This document shows positions 1-8,970 of a DNA stretch of 64,000 nucleotides, piece by piece. Position numbers and translations under genes: made by a program. Location of the stretch: positions 496,001-560,000 of the forward strand of contig NZ_FWXH01000003.1 in assembly GCF_900176305.1 (NCBI RefSeq). The letters are read 5' to 3'. Position 1 is the first letter of the stretch. Each line of letters starts with the position of its first letter. The DNA is from Clostridium acidisoli DSM 12555 (GTDB taxonomy: Bacteria; Bacillota; Clostridia; Clostridiales; Clostridiaceae). A model generated the notes under the pieces. The model did not search any database. It was not told the DNA's origin and worked only from the letters and a program-made list of their open reading frames with translations.

Positions 1-27
1 ATATAAAAATTATGAGGTGATACTCTC

Positions 28-2451
28 TTGAAAATAAACGATTTAATTAGTTTAATGCTATTAGCATCAGTATTAGAGTTACTCTACATAGGATATTTTT
101 CATGGAAAAAAGACAAAGTATATATTTCTATATATATACTCCCTGTAGCTATTTATGCACTTGGATATGCTTTTGAAATACTATGCACAAACATTGAGTG
201 GGTAAAGTTTTGGGTTAAAGTAGAATATTTAGGTGCTTCTTTTCTAGGTGTGATATGGTTAATGTTTGTACTTAGTTTTACCGGTCATATAGAAAAGATT
301 AAAAAAAGAATCCTAATAGCATTATATATTGTACCTTTAACTACATTAGTAATGAATTTTACAAATGATTTTCATCATCTGTTTTATAAAAAAATGTACA
401 TGAATAATCAAGGAGTCTTTCCTATTTTAGAAGTAATACATGGTCCCTTTTATTGGGTGCATACTGTGTACACATATGTATTAATGGTTATAGGCCTAGT
501 GATTTTTATAAAGGCTTATTTTAAAGCAGTAACAATTATAAGAAAACAGATATTATTTCTAATAATTGCTTGGATAATTCCATGGATTTCAGATGTTATT
601 TATACGTTTAGATTATTTCAGTTTCATATGGACTTATGTCCACTTGCACTTTCTTTTTCAGCAATAATAAGTAGTTTTGCAATATTAAAACTTAAACTTT
701 TAAAACTTACCCCAATAGCAATGGAGAAGGTATTTTCTAGTATTTCAGATGGGGTTATAATACTAGATCTTGATAATAACATAGTTAATCTTAACAACTC
801 ATCAAAAAATATTATTTCAGAATTGAAGGATATAGAGCCAGGAGACAAAAAAATTCATGAGGTGCTTAAGGATTATAAAACAGTACTAAAAGCTTTAGAT
901 AGTGATACTTACAATGAATGTTTAGTGAACATAAAAAATGGAGGCTCATTAAGGTATTATAAGATGAATATTAACAATGTATATGAAAAATCTCGTAAAG
1001 TAATTGGGAAAATACTAATGTTTCATGACATTACTGAAATCGAGCTGCAGAAGAAAAAGGTATCTGATAATTTGAATTTTATTGAAACACTTATAGATGC
1101 TATTCCTAACCCTATATGTTATATGGATGAACATATAGTATATAACCATTGCAATGTTGCCTTTGCAGAATTTTTAGGTAAAAATAAAGAAGAAATCATA
1201 GGAAAAACTGTTTATGAAATATATGAAAAGGAATTAGCAGAAATTAATGAAAATGAAAATAAGAAGTTAATAGAGAAAAAGGGAACTCAAGTTTATGAAT
1301 CAAAACTTAAATATCATGATAACACATATCATGATATGATTTTTAGCAAATCAGTTGTTGCAAACGAAGCTGGAGATGCTAATGGATTGTTTTGTATTGC
1401 AATAGATATTACAGAACAGAAAAAGGATAAGGAAAAAATAAATAAGTTATTAAAGTTAAAGGAATCAATGCTGAAAATAGGATATTCCATCAATGGAGCA
1501 GCTAATATTAATAATTTACTTCAACTAATATTAGATGAGGTTATTAGTTGTATTGATGAAAGAAGTTGTGGTTCTATATTACTTTTAGATGATGATAAAA
1601 ATTTAAAAATAGCTGTAGCTAAAGGTTATGCCTCAGAGGAGGTTAAGAAATTTGAAGTTATGCTTGATGACCACCTTACGTGGTTTAATAACGGTAAAAA
1701 TATTAATGAAACAGTAGTTTGTAATGATATTGACAAAAACCCAAATATAAAGATATTAGATACAAAAGGAAGGGAAAAAATAAAATCTGCTATTAGTTCA
1801 CCTATTATTGTTGATGATCAATTATATGGTTTTTTAAACATTGATAGTAGCTATAACAATATTTTTAATGCTGGGGATATAGAACTAATGGAATACATGA
1901 GAAATCAGGTATCCATTGCAATTTCTAAGCATAAACTTTATGAACAAACTGTATATTTATCTAGATATGATAAATTGACCAATGTATATAATAGAAGTTA
2001 TCTTGAACAATCACTTAATTCTGTTATTTATAATGATAATGCAGAAAAACAAGAGTTTTTTATAGCGATTTTTGACTTAAATGGACTGAAATTGGTTAAT
2101 GATAATTATGGTCATTTAGTTGGTGATGAATTGATTAAAACATTTTCAAATGGAATAAGTAGTTTAAAGGGAGCTTCCGATATTATAGGAAGGTTTGGAG
2201 GAGACGAATTCGTTGGAGTTTTCTTCAATGTAGATTTACAAAGCTTAGTCAATAAATTTGATAGCTTAATTGAACACTTTAATAATAATCCAATAATTTT
2301 TGAGGAAAGCAAAATAATTTGTAGCTATAGTTATGGTATTGTTAAATTTCCAGCAGAAGCAAGAGAGTTACAGAAGTTATTAAAAATTGCCGATGAACGT
2401 ATGTATGAATATAAACGCATACTAAAAAATAAAACTAATAAAGCAAAGTAG
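28..2451 (+). CDS. Membrane-bound diguanylate cyclase (7TM-PAS-PAS-GAF-GGDEF)
   Basis: This 807 aa protein should make cyclic di-GMP from GTP at the inner face of the membrane. Residues 1-225 form about seven hydrophobic segments of the histidine-kinase 7TM sensor type. Two PAS-like domains (about 230-340 and 350-465), a GAF domain (about 490-640) and a C-terminal GGDEF domain (650-800) follow. The catalytic GGDEF is intact at residues 724-728. The product-inhibition site normally reads RxxD just before it, but here it reads GASD, so the arginine is missing. There is no EAL domain. The start is TTG behind gaggtgat. The next gene begins 18 bases downstream on the same strand and is probably cotranscribed. 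The sensed signal is unknown. Confidence 0.93.
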   Translation: MKINDLISLMLLASVLELLYIGYFSWKKDKVYISIYILPVAIYALGYAFEILCTNIEWVKFWVKVEYLGASFLGVIWLMFVLSFTGHIEKIKKRILIALYIVPLTTLVMNFTNDFHHLFYKKMYMNNQGVFPILEVIHGPFYWVHTVYTYVLMVIGLVIFIKAYFKAVTIIRKQILFLIIAWIIPWISDVIYTFRLFQFHMDLCPLALSFSAIISSFAILKLKLLKLTPIAMEKVFSSISDGVIILDLDNNIVNLNNSSKNIISELKDIEPGDKKIHEVLKDYKTVLKALDSDTYNECLVNIKNGGSLRYYKMNINNVYEKSRKVIGKILMFHDITEIELQKKKVSDNLNFIETLIDAIPNPICYMDEHIVYNHCNVAFAEFLGKNKEEIIGKTVYEIYEKELAEINENENKKLIEKKGTQVYESKLKYHDNTYHDMIFSKSVVANEAGDANGLFCIAIDITEQKKDKEKINKLLKLKESMLKIGYSINGAANINNLLQLILDEVISCIDERSCGSILLLDDDKNLKIAVAKGYASEEVKKFEVMLDDHLTWFNNGKNINETVVCNDIDKNPNIKILDTKGREKIKSAISSPIIVDDQLYGFLNIDSSYNNIFNAGDIELMEYMRNQVSIAISKHKLYEQTVYLSRYDKLTNVYNRSYLEQSLNSVIYNDNAEKQEFFIAIFDLNGLKLVNDNYGHLVGDELIKTFSNGISSLKGASDIIGRFGGDEFVGVFFNVDLQSLVNKFDSLIEHFNNNPIIFEESKIICSYSYGIVKFPAEARELQKLLKIADERMYEYKRILKNKTNKAK

Positions 2452-2469
2452 CTTTAGGGGGCAAAGGTA

Positions 2470-3729
2470 GTGAGATTTGATGCTGAAATTTTTGATCAAG
2501 TTGAATCTTTATTTAAGGTCACTAAATTTAATGACCATCAACTTCATTGTGTAATAAACTTTGAGGGTAAGATTAATAAGGATATTATGAAAAAATCAAT
2601 AGTTTTAATGTTAGAGGTAGTACCTATTCTTGGAAGCAGCTATGTGACTTATAAAGGCCGTCCTTATTGGGAAAAGGTAGATGCTTCAAGATATAAAGAT
2701 GTGATAATTTTTACGGATAATGAAGTTGAATTTAATAGCTTTATAACATCTAAAACAAATAAATTTACTGCTCCTCAAATGAAAGCCTGTGTATTAACCT
2801 CGCGCAAAGATTCATTATCCATTATTATGAATCATATGATTTGTGATGCTGCTGGCTTTAAGGAGTATTTGTATATGTTAAGTGATTTGTATTCAAAGCT
2901 TATTAGGAATTCTAATTATTCACCGGATTATATAATTAACGGAGATAGAAGCTTAAAAAGAATTAATAAGCAATTTACATTAAAAGATAAGGTAAAGGCA
3001 TTAGTATTACAAAATAAAGAAAGTAATAAAAATAGTTCGTATAAATTTCCAATGAGTGAAGAAAAAGAAACTAATCCTTTTATTTTGACTCATAAAATAC
3101 CTAAAGATAGATATTTATTAATCAAAGAATATTATAAAAAACATAACGTTACATTAAACGATGTGGTTTTAGCAGCATATTATAGAGTTCTTTATAATAT
3201 GCTAGATTTAGATTCTAAAAGTGAACTTAATATTCCTATAATGGTTGATATGCGTAGAAACCTTAAAGATAAAAAGTTTGACGCATTGTATAATCTTTCG
3301 TCTACTGCCATAACCCACATTGATCATAATATTAATGATAATTTTTATGATACAGTAGTAAAAGTTAATAAAGATATGAATTTAAAAAAAAGCAAAGCTA
3401 TCGGCTTAAATGGCGTTGTGAAGCTTTTGGTGACTTTTGGAATCTTCAATTATAAACTCAGTAGTTATTTGGTGGAGAAAAATCTTAAAAATCCTTTAAT
3501 TTGTATGACTAACATAGGAATATTGGACTCTCAAAGGCTTATATTTGAAGGTACAGAAATAGACCAAGCATTTATGAGTGGCTCAATTAAATATAAACCA
3601 CATTTTCAGCTAGCTTTGTCAAGCTTTAAGGACAGTATAACTTTCAGTGTTAACTTATATGGAAGTTCAAAAGATAAAGAAAACATTGAAAATTTTTTTA
3701 CTTTACTTGATAAAGAACTCCCACAATAG
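2470..3729 (+). CDS. Condensation-domain-like acyltransferase
   Basis: The 419 aa protein resembles stand-alone condensation-domain proteins of the CoA-dependent acyltransferase fold (PapA / alcohol acetyltransferase group). The HxxxD active-site motif is present as HMICD at residues 122-126, followed by AAG as in the family. There is no carrier or adenylation domain nearby, so the donor and acceptor cannot be told. It starts with GTG, and its close spacing to the upstream cyclase gene suggests one operon. No signal peptide or membrane segment was seen, so it is probably cytoplasmic. Family assignment is fairly sure; substrate is unknown. Confidence 0.8.
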   Translation: MRFDAEIFDQVESLFKVTKFNDHQLHCVINFEGKINKDIMKKSIVLMLEVVPILGSSYVTYKGRPYWEKVDASRYKDVIIFTDNEVEFNSFITSKTNKFTAPQMKACVLTSRKDSLSIIMNHMICDAAGFKEYLYMLSDLYSKLIRNSNYSPDYIINGDRSLKRINKQFTLKDKVKALVLQNKESNKNSSYKFPMSEEKETNPFILTHKIPKDRYLLIKEYYKKHNVTLNDVVLAAYYRVLYNMLDLDSKSELNIPIMVDMRRNLKDKKFDALYNLSSTAITHIDHNINDNFYDTVVKVNKDMNLKKSKAIGLNGVVKLLVTFGIFNYKLSSYLVEKNLKNPLICMTNIGILDSQRLIFEGTEIDQAFMSGSIKYKPHFQLALSSFKDSITFSVNLYGSSKDKENIENFFTLLDKELPQ

Positions 3730-3792
3730 CAGTTTCAGCTGATGATTTTTCATGATTGAGAAATTGCATATACTTATAATCACTTAAAAATG

Positions 3793-3827
3793 TTGATTTA
3801 TTACTTACAAATACTTATAATAAGTAT
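3793..3827 (+). promoter_or_regulatory. Promoter and palindromic operator of the DeoR gene
   Basis: TTGATT (3793-3798) and TATAAT (3816-3821) are spaced by 17 bases. The -10 box lies inside the perfect odd palindrome ATACTTAT-A-ATAAGTAT at 3811-3827. A direct copy of its left part, ATACTTATAAT, lies at 3770-3780. A repressor bound here would cover the -10 box, which suits autoregulation by the DeoR protein that follows. Confidence 0.65.
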
Positions 3828-3840
3828 AGAAGGTGATTTA

Positions 3841-4593
3841 ATGTATCAAGAAGAAAGACTTTTAAAAATATTAGAATACTTAAATGAACATAATGCAATG
3901 TCCATTCATGATATTTGTGAAATGTTTAATATATCAAGAGATACTGCACGCCGTGATATTTTAAAACTTATAGGTCAAGAAACGGCAATTCGAACTCATG
4001 GAGGAATTAGCTTACCAGTTTTAAAAAATACGATTAAAGAATATAGAGAAAGAATTAAAGCTTATTCTGAAGAGAAAAAAAATATTTCAAAGAAAGCTAT
4101 AGAATTTATTGAGGAAAACAAACACTATTTTTTTGATGTTTCCACCATAATAAGTTTTTTGGCAAAAGAAGTAAATAAACCTATTTGGGTATTGACACAT
4201 TCTCTGGATAATATTGAAATGCTTTCTGAAAAAGAAGATGTTTCTGTACATTCTATTGGAGGATGTCTTAATAAGAAAAATAGATTTTTTTATACACCCA
4301 ATTGTATAAGTTATTTTGACGGTATAAGGTTTGACATTGCATTTTTAGGAGCAGCTGCCATAACAGAAGATGGCATTTATTATGTAGATGAAGAGGATGT
4401 TTTCATTAAACAAGCAGCTGCTAAAAAATCTGATGTAGTAATTATTCTTGCTGAATATGAGAAGTTTAAACGTTTAAGTTATTATAAAGGTGTAGATTGG
4501 GAACAAATCGATGTTATTATTACTGATAAAATGCCGCCAGCTGTCTTTGCAAATATTATACAATCAAATGATATTAAATTAATCATTACTTAG
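3841..4593 (+). CDS. DeoR/GlpR-family transcriptional regulator
   Basis: The 250 aa protein has an N-terminal DeoR winged helix (about residues 5-60, including the SRDTARRDI recognition region) and a C-terminal DeoRC sugar-phosphate sensor domain (about 75-230). Members usually repress sugar or nucleoside catabolic genes and respond to a phosphorylated sugar. I place the start at ATG 3841 behind agaaggtga; the frame is open 17 codons further upstream, but no binding site precedes that point. It lies 22 bases before a Cof-type phosphatase gene and probably forms an operon with it. Confidence 0.9.
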   Translation: MYQEERLLKILEYLNEHNAMSIHDICEMFNISRDTARRDILKLIGQETAIRTHGGISLPVLKNTIKEYRERIKAYSEEKKNISKKAIEFIEENKHYFFDVSTIISFLAKEVNKPIWVLTHSLDNIEMLSEKEDVSVHSIGGCLNKKNRFFYTPNCISYFDGIRFDIAFLGAAAITEDGIYYVDEEDVFIKQAAAKKSDVVIILAEYEKFKRLSYYKGVDWEQIDVIITDKMPPAVFANIIQSNDIKLIIT

Positions 4594-4615
4594 TATATTT
4601 TAGGAGGATGAGTTT

Positions 4616-5419
4616 ATGGGAAATTTTAAAATGATATGCCTAGATATTGATGGAACTTTATTAAATTCTAATCACAAAATTTCTAAAGAAGTAAAAGATA
4701 CAATTAATATAGTTGCAAATCAAAAGAAGATGCTTGTGATATTGGTTTCAGCTAGAATGCCAAAAGGAATAATATTTTTACAAAAAGAACTTGAAATAAA
4801 TCAACCAATTGTTTGTTATAGTGGTGCCTTGGTTTTAGATAAGGATGGAAAAACTATATCAAAGAAATATATAAATGTTTTAGACTTAGAAGAAATATAT
4901 AAATTAGTGCTTAAGTATAATATTCATATTAGCTTATATAAAAATGATGAATGGTATATAGAGAAAATGGATTATTGGGCTATGCAGGAAAGTGAAATAA
5001 CAAATATTATTCCTAAAATCGCAGATTTTAAAGGTTTAATAGAGTTATGGAAAAAGGAAGGCACAGGACCAAATAAGATTTTGTGTATGGGGAATGCTGA
5101 TAAAATAACTTTCTTAAAAGAAAATATTAAAGTTAATGATTTAAATATATATCCATCAAAACCAACATACTTAGAAATTATGCCAGCTAATACAACTAAA
5201 ACATCTGCTATTAGCTGTTTGCAAAAGAAATTTGATGTAAGCAGAGCTGAAATCATAACTATGGGTGATAATTATAATGACATAGATATGTTAGAATATG
5301 CTGGACTTGGCATAGCTATGGGGAATGCTCCAGAAGATGTGAAAAAACATGCAAAGGATGTAACCCTAACAAATGATGAGGATGGTGTAGCAGAGGCATT
5401 AAAAAAATACGTGTTATAA
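4616..5419 (+). CDS. Cof-type HAD-IIB sugar-phosphate phosphatase
   Basis: The 267 aa protein belongs to the Cof/HAD-IIB hydrolases, soluble phosphatases of sugar phosphates and related metabolites. The nucleophile motif DIDGT is at residues 10-14 (D10, D12). The metal-binding GDNYND motif lies near residue 220, and the C2-type cap is between them. Length fits the family (about 265-290 aa). It has a good aggaggatgag site and follows the DeoR gene by 22 bases, so both are probably transcribed together and the phosphatase may act on the regulator's ligand. The substrate is inference only. Confidence 0.92.
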   Translation: MGNFKMICLDIDGTLLNSNHKISKEVKDTINIVANQKKMLVILVSARMPKGIIFLQKELEINQPIVCYSGALVLDKDGKTISKKYINVLDLEEIYKLVLKYNIHISLYKNDEWYIEKMDYWAMQESEITNIIPKIADFKGLIELWKKEGTGPNKILCMGNADKITFLKENIKVNDLNIYPSKPTYLEIMPANTTKTSAISCLQKKFDVSRAEIITMGDNYNDIDMLEYAGLGIAMGNAPEDVKKHAKDVTLTNDEDGVAEALKKYVL

Positions 5420-5491
5420 TAAATTGAACAGCTTAATATAACTGAAATTAAAAGGGAGTCAAAGAATTATTGGTGAAAATGTAAAAACACC

Positions 5492-5558
5492 TTGACATTT
5501 TGAAGAATAGTTTAGTAATATAATTATATAATAAATGTAAAGAACTTTTTACATTTAT
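5492..5558 (+). promoter_or_regulatory. Promoter and inverted repeat before the small membrane/Xre pair
   Basis: TTGACA at 5492-5497 precedes an AT-rich -10 region (TAATAT at 5516-5521, 18-base spacing). An 11-bp perfect inverted repeat, ATAAATGTAAA / TTTACATTTAT, lies at 5531-5541 and 5548-5558, between the -10 region and the ribosome binding site. It could be the operator of the Xre protein encoded two genes on. Confidence 0.6.
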
Positions 5559-5574
5559 AAAGGAGGTCTTCAAA

Positions 5575-5793
5575 ATGAAGGGATTTAAAAAAATGGACGA
5601 AATGGAGCAGTATATTGCACTAAAAAGCTTAAAGATTGCCTATGTTTTTACTATTATCTTTTTGGTTATATTGGCTGTAATAGACATGAAAAATAACAAG
5701 GTAAATAGTACTGCTTTATTTCTATTAGTAGTACAAAACCTTATCCTTATATTTTCTCAATTTTATTTTAAAAAAAAGTTAGGCGATAAATAA
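5575..5793 (+). CDS. Small two-segment membrane protein
   Basis: This 72 aa protein has a short charged N-terminus (KKMDEMEQ) and two hydrophobic segments (about residues 22-40 and 48-65). It is of the kind often paired with a small Xre regulator in Clostridia and Bacilli. A strong aaaggaggtc site precedes the ATG. Its stop codon overlaps the start of the Xre gene by one base, so the two are translationally coupled. Function is unknown; the pairing suggests it senses or contributes to a membrane-related response. Confidence 0.8.
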   Translation: MKGFKKMDEMEQYIALKSLKIAYVFTIIFLVILAVIDMKNNKVNSTALFLLVVQNLILIFSQFYFKKKLGDK

Positions 5794-5984
5794 TGCGAAA
5801 CATAGTTAAATTATTAAGAAAAGAAAAGGGATTAACACAAGAGGAATTGGCACAAAATCTTTCTGTTACAAGACAAACAATTAATGCAATAGAAAATAAT
5901 AAATATAATCCTACTCTTGAATTGGCACTTAAAATTGCAAAATTTTTAGAAATGCCTGTAGAAAAAATATTTTATATTGATTAG
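5793..5984 (+). CDS. Small Xre-family helix-turn-helix regulator
   Basis: The 63 aa protein is a single Cro/C1-type HTH domain with the typical [21 protein letters not shown] core at residues 14-34 and no sensor domain. This YozG/YgzD-like size is complete for the class. The ATG overlaps the stop of the upstream membrane-protein gene (TAATG). It probably represses its own operon through the inverted repeat at 5531-5558; that is inference from position. Confidence 0.92.
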   Translation: MRNIVKLLRKEKGLTQEELAQNLSVTRQTINAIENNKYNPTLELALKIAKFLEMPVEKIFYID

Positions 5985-6024
5985 TAATGTAACAAGACTA
6001 CCAATTATATCCTTGCACATAAGT

Positions 6025-6053
6025 TTGACATGCATCTATATCTACACTATAAT
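6025..6053 (+). promoter_or_regulatory. Consensus sigma-A promoter
   Basis: TTGACA (6025-6030) and TATAAT (6048-6053) are separated by exactly 17 bases, a full consensus match. Transcription would start near 6060, about 32 bases before the ATG of the threonine-rich membrane protein. Confidence 0.8.
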
Positions 6054-6091
6054 TTATACGTAATTGAAAAAGTAAGGAAGCGAAAATCAAT

Positions 6092-7102
6092 ATGATAAAT
6101 ATCATTAAAACTGCAATTATAACCATAATAATATCAATTATATCTGGCTTATTGTTAGAACATTTTAAAAGTTTAGCACCTAGAATATTATGCAAGACAG
6201 GAGATCTTAAACCTATAAAAATAAATAACAAAAAAGTATATTCATACAGTATTACTGTAAGTAATATATCAAATAAAATAATTCATGATCTAACTGTAAA
6301 TATACAAAATCCACAAGGGAATTTAAAAATTGCAAATTCCAAAATAACAAAGGGTTTAAAATACGAGTCTTCAATAGAGGACAACATTATAGATATCGAT
6401 ATACCTTATTTAAGTAAAGGTGATAAATTTTTAATTATAGTATATTTAGAAAATGAATATGAAGCTCATAATAAGCCTGTTATTGTAATGAGATCACCGG
6501 AGAATTTTAAGCAGATAGACTCTGCAGAGAAAAATGGAATGCTGGCATCATTACTTAATAAGAAGGCCACGACTCCAAATGTACAAAATGGAAACAAAAA
6601 AGTGGTTCCTAATAAAAAGATAATAGTGATTGCTGTATCGATTGTTCTAGTTTTGATTGTTGTAGTTTTAGGAAAACTTTATTTAAATCAGACTTCTGCT
6701 AATAGTGCTAAAACTAACGATGTAAAACAGTCAACAGATAATGAAACGGGGAATACATATAGCAATACAACCCCAGAGGTGACAAATAAAAGTACAAGTA
6801 TAACGCCAGGTGTAACAACTACAAACACAGGTGCAAATACAGCACCGAAAAGTACAACTAAAGGTACAGGCACAAATACACTGCCGGCTAGTACAACTAC
6901 AAACACGGGTACAAATACACCTACAAATAGTACAACTAAAAGTACAGATACAAATACAACACCTGGAAGTTCAACTAAAAATACAGATACAAATACAACA
7001 CCTGATGGGACAAATCAAAATACAAGCACCAATGCAGCATCAGGCAGTACAACCGGAAACACAGGTACAAATGCATCACAAACAGGAAATACAGCTAAAT
7101 AG
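6092..7102 (+). CDS. Membrane protein with threonine/asparagine-rich repetitive tail
   Basis: I do not recognise this 336 aa protein as a named family. It has an N-terminal hydrophobic segment (about 3-22) and a beta-rich region (about 45-140) that resembles domains built from conserved beta strands such as those found in surface proteins. A strong transmembrane segment follows at about 174-194. The last 140 residues are Thr/Asn/Ser/Gly-rich with repeated TGTNT and STT(K/N) units. The two membrane segments would place the tail outside the cell, where it could act as a stalk or spacer or be glycosylated. A consensus promoter lies directly upstream, so it may be well expressed. Confidence 0.75.
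   Translation: MINIIKTAIITIIISIISGLLLEHFKSLAPRILCKTGDLKPIKINNKKVYSYSITVSNISNKIIHDLTVNIQNPQGNLKIANSKITKGLKYESSIEDNIIDIDIPYLSKGDKFLIIVYLENEYEAHNKPVIVMRSPENFKQIDSAEKNGMLASLLNKKATTPNVQNGNKKVVPNKKIIVIAVSIVLVLIVVVLGKLYLNQTSANSAKTNDVKQSTDNETGNTYSNTTPEVTNKSTSITPGVTTTNTGANTAPKSTTKGTGTNTLPASTTTNTGTNTPTNSTTKSTDTNTTPGSSTKNTDTNTTPDGTNQNTSTNAASGSTTGNTGTNASQTGNTAK
6775..7095 (+). repeat. Degenerate tandem repeats coding for the Thr-rich tail
   Basis: The DNA is built of degenerate units such as agtacaactaaaagtacag and acaaatacaacacctg. These encode repeated T-x-T-x-N patterns. Such tracts tend to change in length between strains by slippage or recombination. Confidence 0.7.
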
Positions 7103-7197
7103 GGAATAAAAACTATTTGAGTGCAGCTTTACTATAAGTATAAATAATTCTTTTATGCACATCATATTTAAAAAGTGGATTTAATTTGGAGGAAAAT

Positions 7198-8100
7198 ATG
7201 AGTACAAAAGTGAATTTTTTATGCGATATAAAAGGTGGAAATAATATAAAAACATCATTGATGGTAATGAAAATAATATTTAGAGAGTCTGATAAAATTA
7301 TATGTATATTAGCAGATAAGAGTGGAGAAATAAAAGCTAGCATACCAGGTAAGGGCAGTGATATTAAAGCTGGTAGAGTTATAGAGATTGATGGCTTTAA
7401 AGGTGGAAATCTAGACGTGAAAAAATATAAATCTATTTCAGATTATAATATCTCAGACTATCTTCCAACTGTAAAGAGACCTATTGAAGACATTATGAAA
7501 GAGATTCAATTATATACAGATGAATATATTATTTCAAGAGAAGGTAGGACTTTGAATGATTATTTTTTTAAGGATGAAATATTTTTAGATAAATTTAAAA
7601 GAGGAATTGGTGGAGTCTCTATGCATCATAATTATATAGGTGGACTTGCAGAGCATACCCTAAACGTAATGAATTTAACTGCAATGCTTTGTGAAAAATA
7701 TAAATGCAGAAGAACTGAAACAGCAGTACTAGCAGCAAAATTTCATGATATAGGAAAAGTTTATGAATATAGTTATGATGGTCCTTTTAGATATACACTT
7801 AGAGGAGAAATGGAAGGACATATTGTTATTGGAGTAGAGCTAATAGATGAAGCCGTTAGAAAAAATCCTACAATTTATTCAGAGGATTTTATTACTAGAA
7901 TAAAGGGTTGCATTGTTCAACATCATGGTAAGCTAGAACACGGTTCTCCAAGAGAAATGAATATGGAAGAGTCATTCATAGTTAATTATGCTGATTCTAT
8001 AGATGCTACTATGAATAAGATTTCTCAAATAAAGGATAAAACAGAACCAGGAAATTGGTCAGAATTTGATAGGAGAATCGAAAGGAAATTATATTTATAA
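7198..8100 (+). CDS. YhaM-like 3'-5' exoribonuclease (OB fold + HD domain)
   Basis: The 300 aa protein has an N-terminal OB-fold nucleic-acid-binding region (about 10-90) and a metal-dependent HD domain (about 150-280). The HD domain carries H in AEHTLNVMN, the HD pair in FHDIGK, and further metal ligands in VQHHG and NYADSID. This is the layout of Bacillus YhaM (314 aa), a cytoplasmic 3'-5' exonuclease acting on RNA and DNA. I chose ATG 7198 because ggagg sits 6 bases before it; a TTG at 7186 lies upstream of that site. It is monocistronic and is followed by a terminator. Confidence 0.85.
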   Translation: MSTKVNFLCDIKGGNNIKTSLMVMKIIFRESDKIICILADKSGEIKASIPGKGSDIKAGRVIEIDGFKGGNLDVKKYKSISDYNISDYLPTVKRPIEDIMKEIQLYTDEYIISREGRTLNDYFFKDEIFLDKFKRGIGGVSMHHNYIGGLAEHTLNVMNLTAMLCEKYKCRRTETAVLAAKFHDIGKVYEYSYDGPFRYTLRGEMEGHIVIGVELIDEAVRKNPTIYSEDFITRIKGCIVQHHGKLEHGSPREMNMEESFIVNYADSIDATMNKISQIKDKTEPGNWSEFDRRIERKLYL

Positions 8101-8106
8101 TAAGAA

Positions 8107-8142
8107 GGCAGCTAACCAAACAGGTTAACTGTTTTTTATTAT
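8107..8142 (+). terminator. Rho-independent terminator
   Basis: The stem cagctaacc / ggttaactg has one mismatch and a 5-base loop, followed by tttttt. It ends the YhaM-like gene. Confidence 0.75.
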
Positions 8143-8156
8143 AAAAAATTAATCTG

Positions 8157-8205
8157 TTGACAATATACAACGTTAGGTATATATTTAAAACATAACCAAC
8201 GTTGG
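8157..8205 (+). promoter_or_regulatory. padR promoter with two operator-like sites
   Basis: TTGACA (8157-8162) and TATATT (8180-8185) have 17-base spacing. The spacer contains ATACAACGTTAGGTAT (about 8164-8180). A perfect CCAACGTTGG palindrome lies just downstream at about 8196-8205. A close relative, TATCCAATGTTGGATA, precedes the ABC operon at 8971. Shared sites in both promoters fit a PadR repressor that controls itself and the exporter. Confidence 0.7.
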
Positions 8206-8223
8206 ATACAAAGGAGAATATTT

Positions 8224-8940
8224 ATGGTAAGAGCGCTAATATTATATTTTTTAAGTATAAAGCCTACACATGGCTATGATATACAAAGATTTATTGAAAT
8301 AAATGGAATGGACCAATGGGCGAGGATACAGTCAGGCTCTATTTATTATGCGTTAAATAAACTGGAGAAACAAGGTTTTATTTATACTTTAAGAGAAGAA
8401 AGAAATGGAGCAAGAATTAGAAAAATTTATGCTATTAATGATAACGGCAAGGAAGAATTAAGAAGAACTTTAAAAGAGGAACTGTTAAAACCAATTGATG
8501 GTGTTGAATCTGATAAATTCATGATATATTTAATGTTTAACAGACTAACAAAAGATGAAATAATAAGTGGTGTTAGAGAACATATAAAAAGCTTAGAAGA
8601 AAAGAAAAAATGGTGGGAAAAGGGTAGAGAGCTTAAAGTGTTAGATACAACTTTAAAATCTGAGGTACTGCATTTTGACGTGGTGATTAATACATTAGAT
8701 TATCATGTTAAGTGGCATGAGATGCTAATTAAAGAAGTAGATGATTTATTTAAATTTTCGGATGGAGTGGAAAACCTTATAGGTAAAATCGATTTTGGAA
8801 ATTTAGATGAGGTAAAATACAAACTTGAAGGCTGTAAGAATTTTACAGAGATTCAGCAAATAACAGATGATATAGTAAAAGATCCAAATAACCTTGAAGA
8901 AAAATTAGCAAAGTTAATTAATTTGTTAAGAGAAAATTAA
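8224..8940 (+). CDS. PadR-family transcriptional regulator
   Basis: The 238 aa protein has the N-terminal PadR winged helix (about 1-85). Typical features are THGYDIQRFIE, the GSIYYALNKLEKQGFI recognition helix and wing, and a long helical C-terminal region (95-238) longer than in minimal PadR proteins. PadR proteins commonly repress a neighbouring exporter and are released by the exported compound. The ABC-2 exporter genes follow after a terminator and their own operator-bearing promoter. Confidence 0.9.
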   Translation: MVRALILYFLSIKPTHGYDIQRFIEINGMDQWARIQSGSIYYALNKLEKQGFIYTLREERNGARIRKIYAINDNGKEELRRTLKEELLKPIDGVESDKFMIYLMFNRLTKDEIISGVREHIKSLEEKKKWWEKGRELKVLDTTLKSEVLHFDVVINTLDYHVKWHEMLIKEVDDLFKFSDGVENLIGKIDFGNLDEVKYKLEGCKNFTEIQQITDDIVKDPNNLEEKLAKLINLLREN

Positions 8941-8962
8941 GAGAGAAAACTCTCTTTTTTTA
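8940..8962 (+). terminator. Short terminator after padR
   Basis: The stem agagag-aaaa-ctctct is followed directly by tttttt. It separates the regulator gene from the exporter operon. Confidence 0.7.
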
Positions 8963-8970
8963 AAAGCTAA

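Noticed and set aside
6831-7109. 92-aa Gln-rich reading frame overlapping the Thr-rich gene
   Set aside because: It is a shifted reading of the repetitive tract; there is no ribosome site and the main frame has a perfect promoter and membrane segments.
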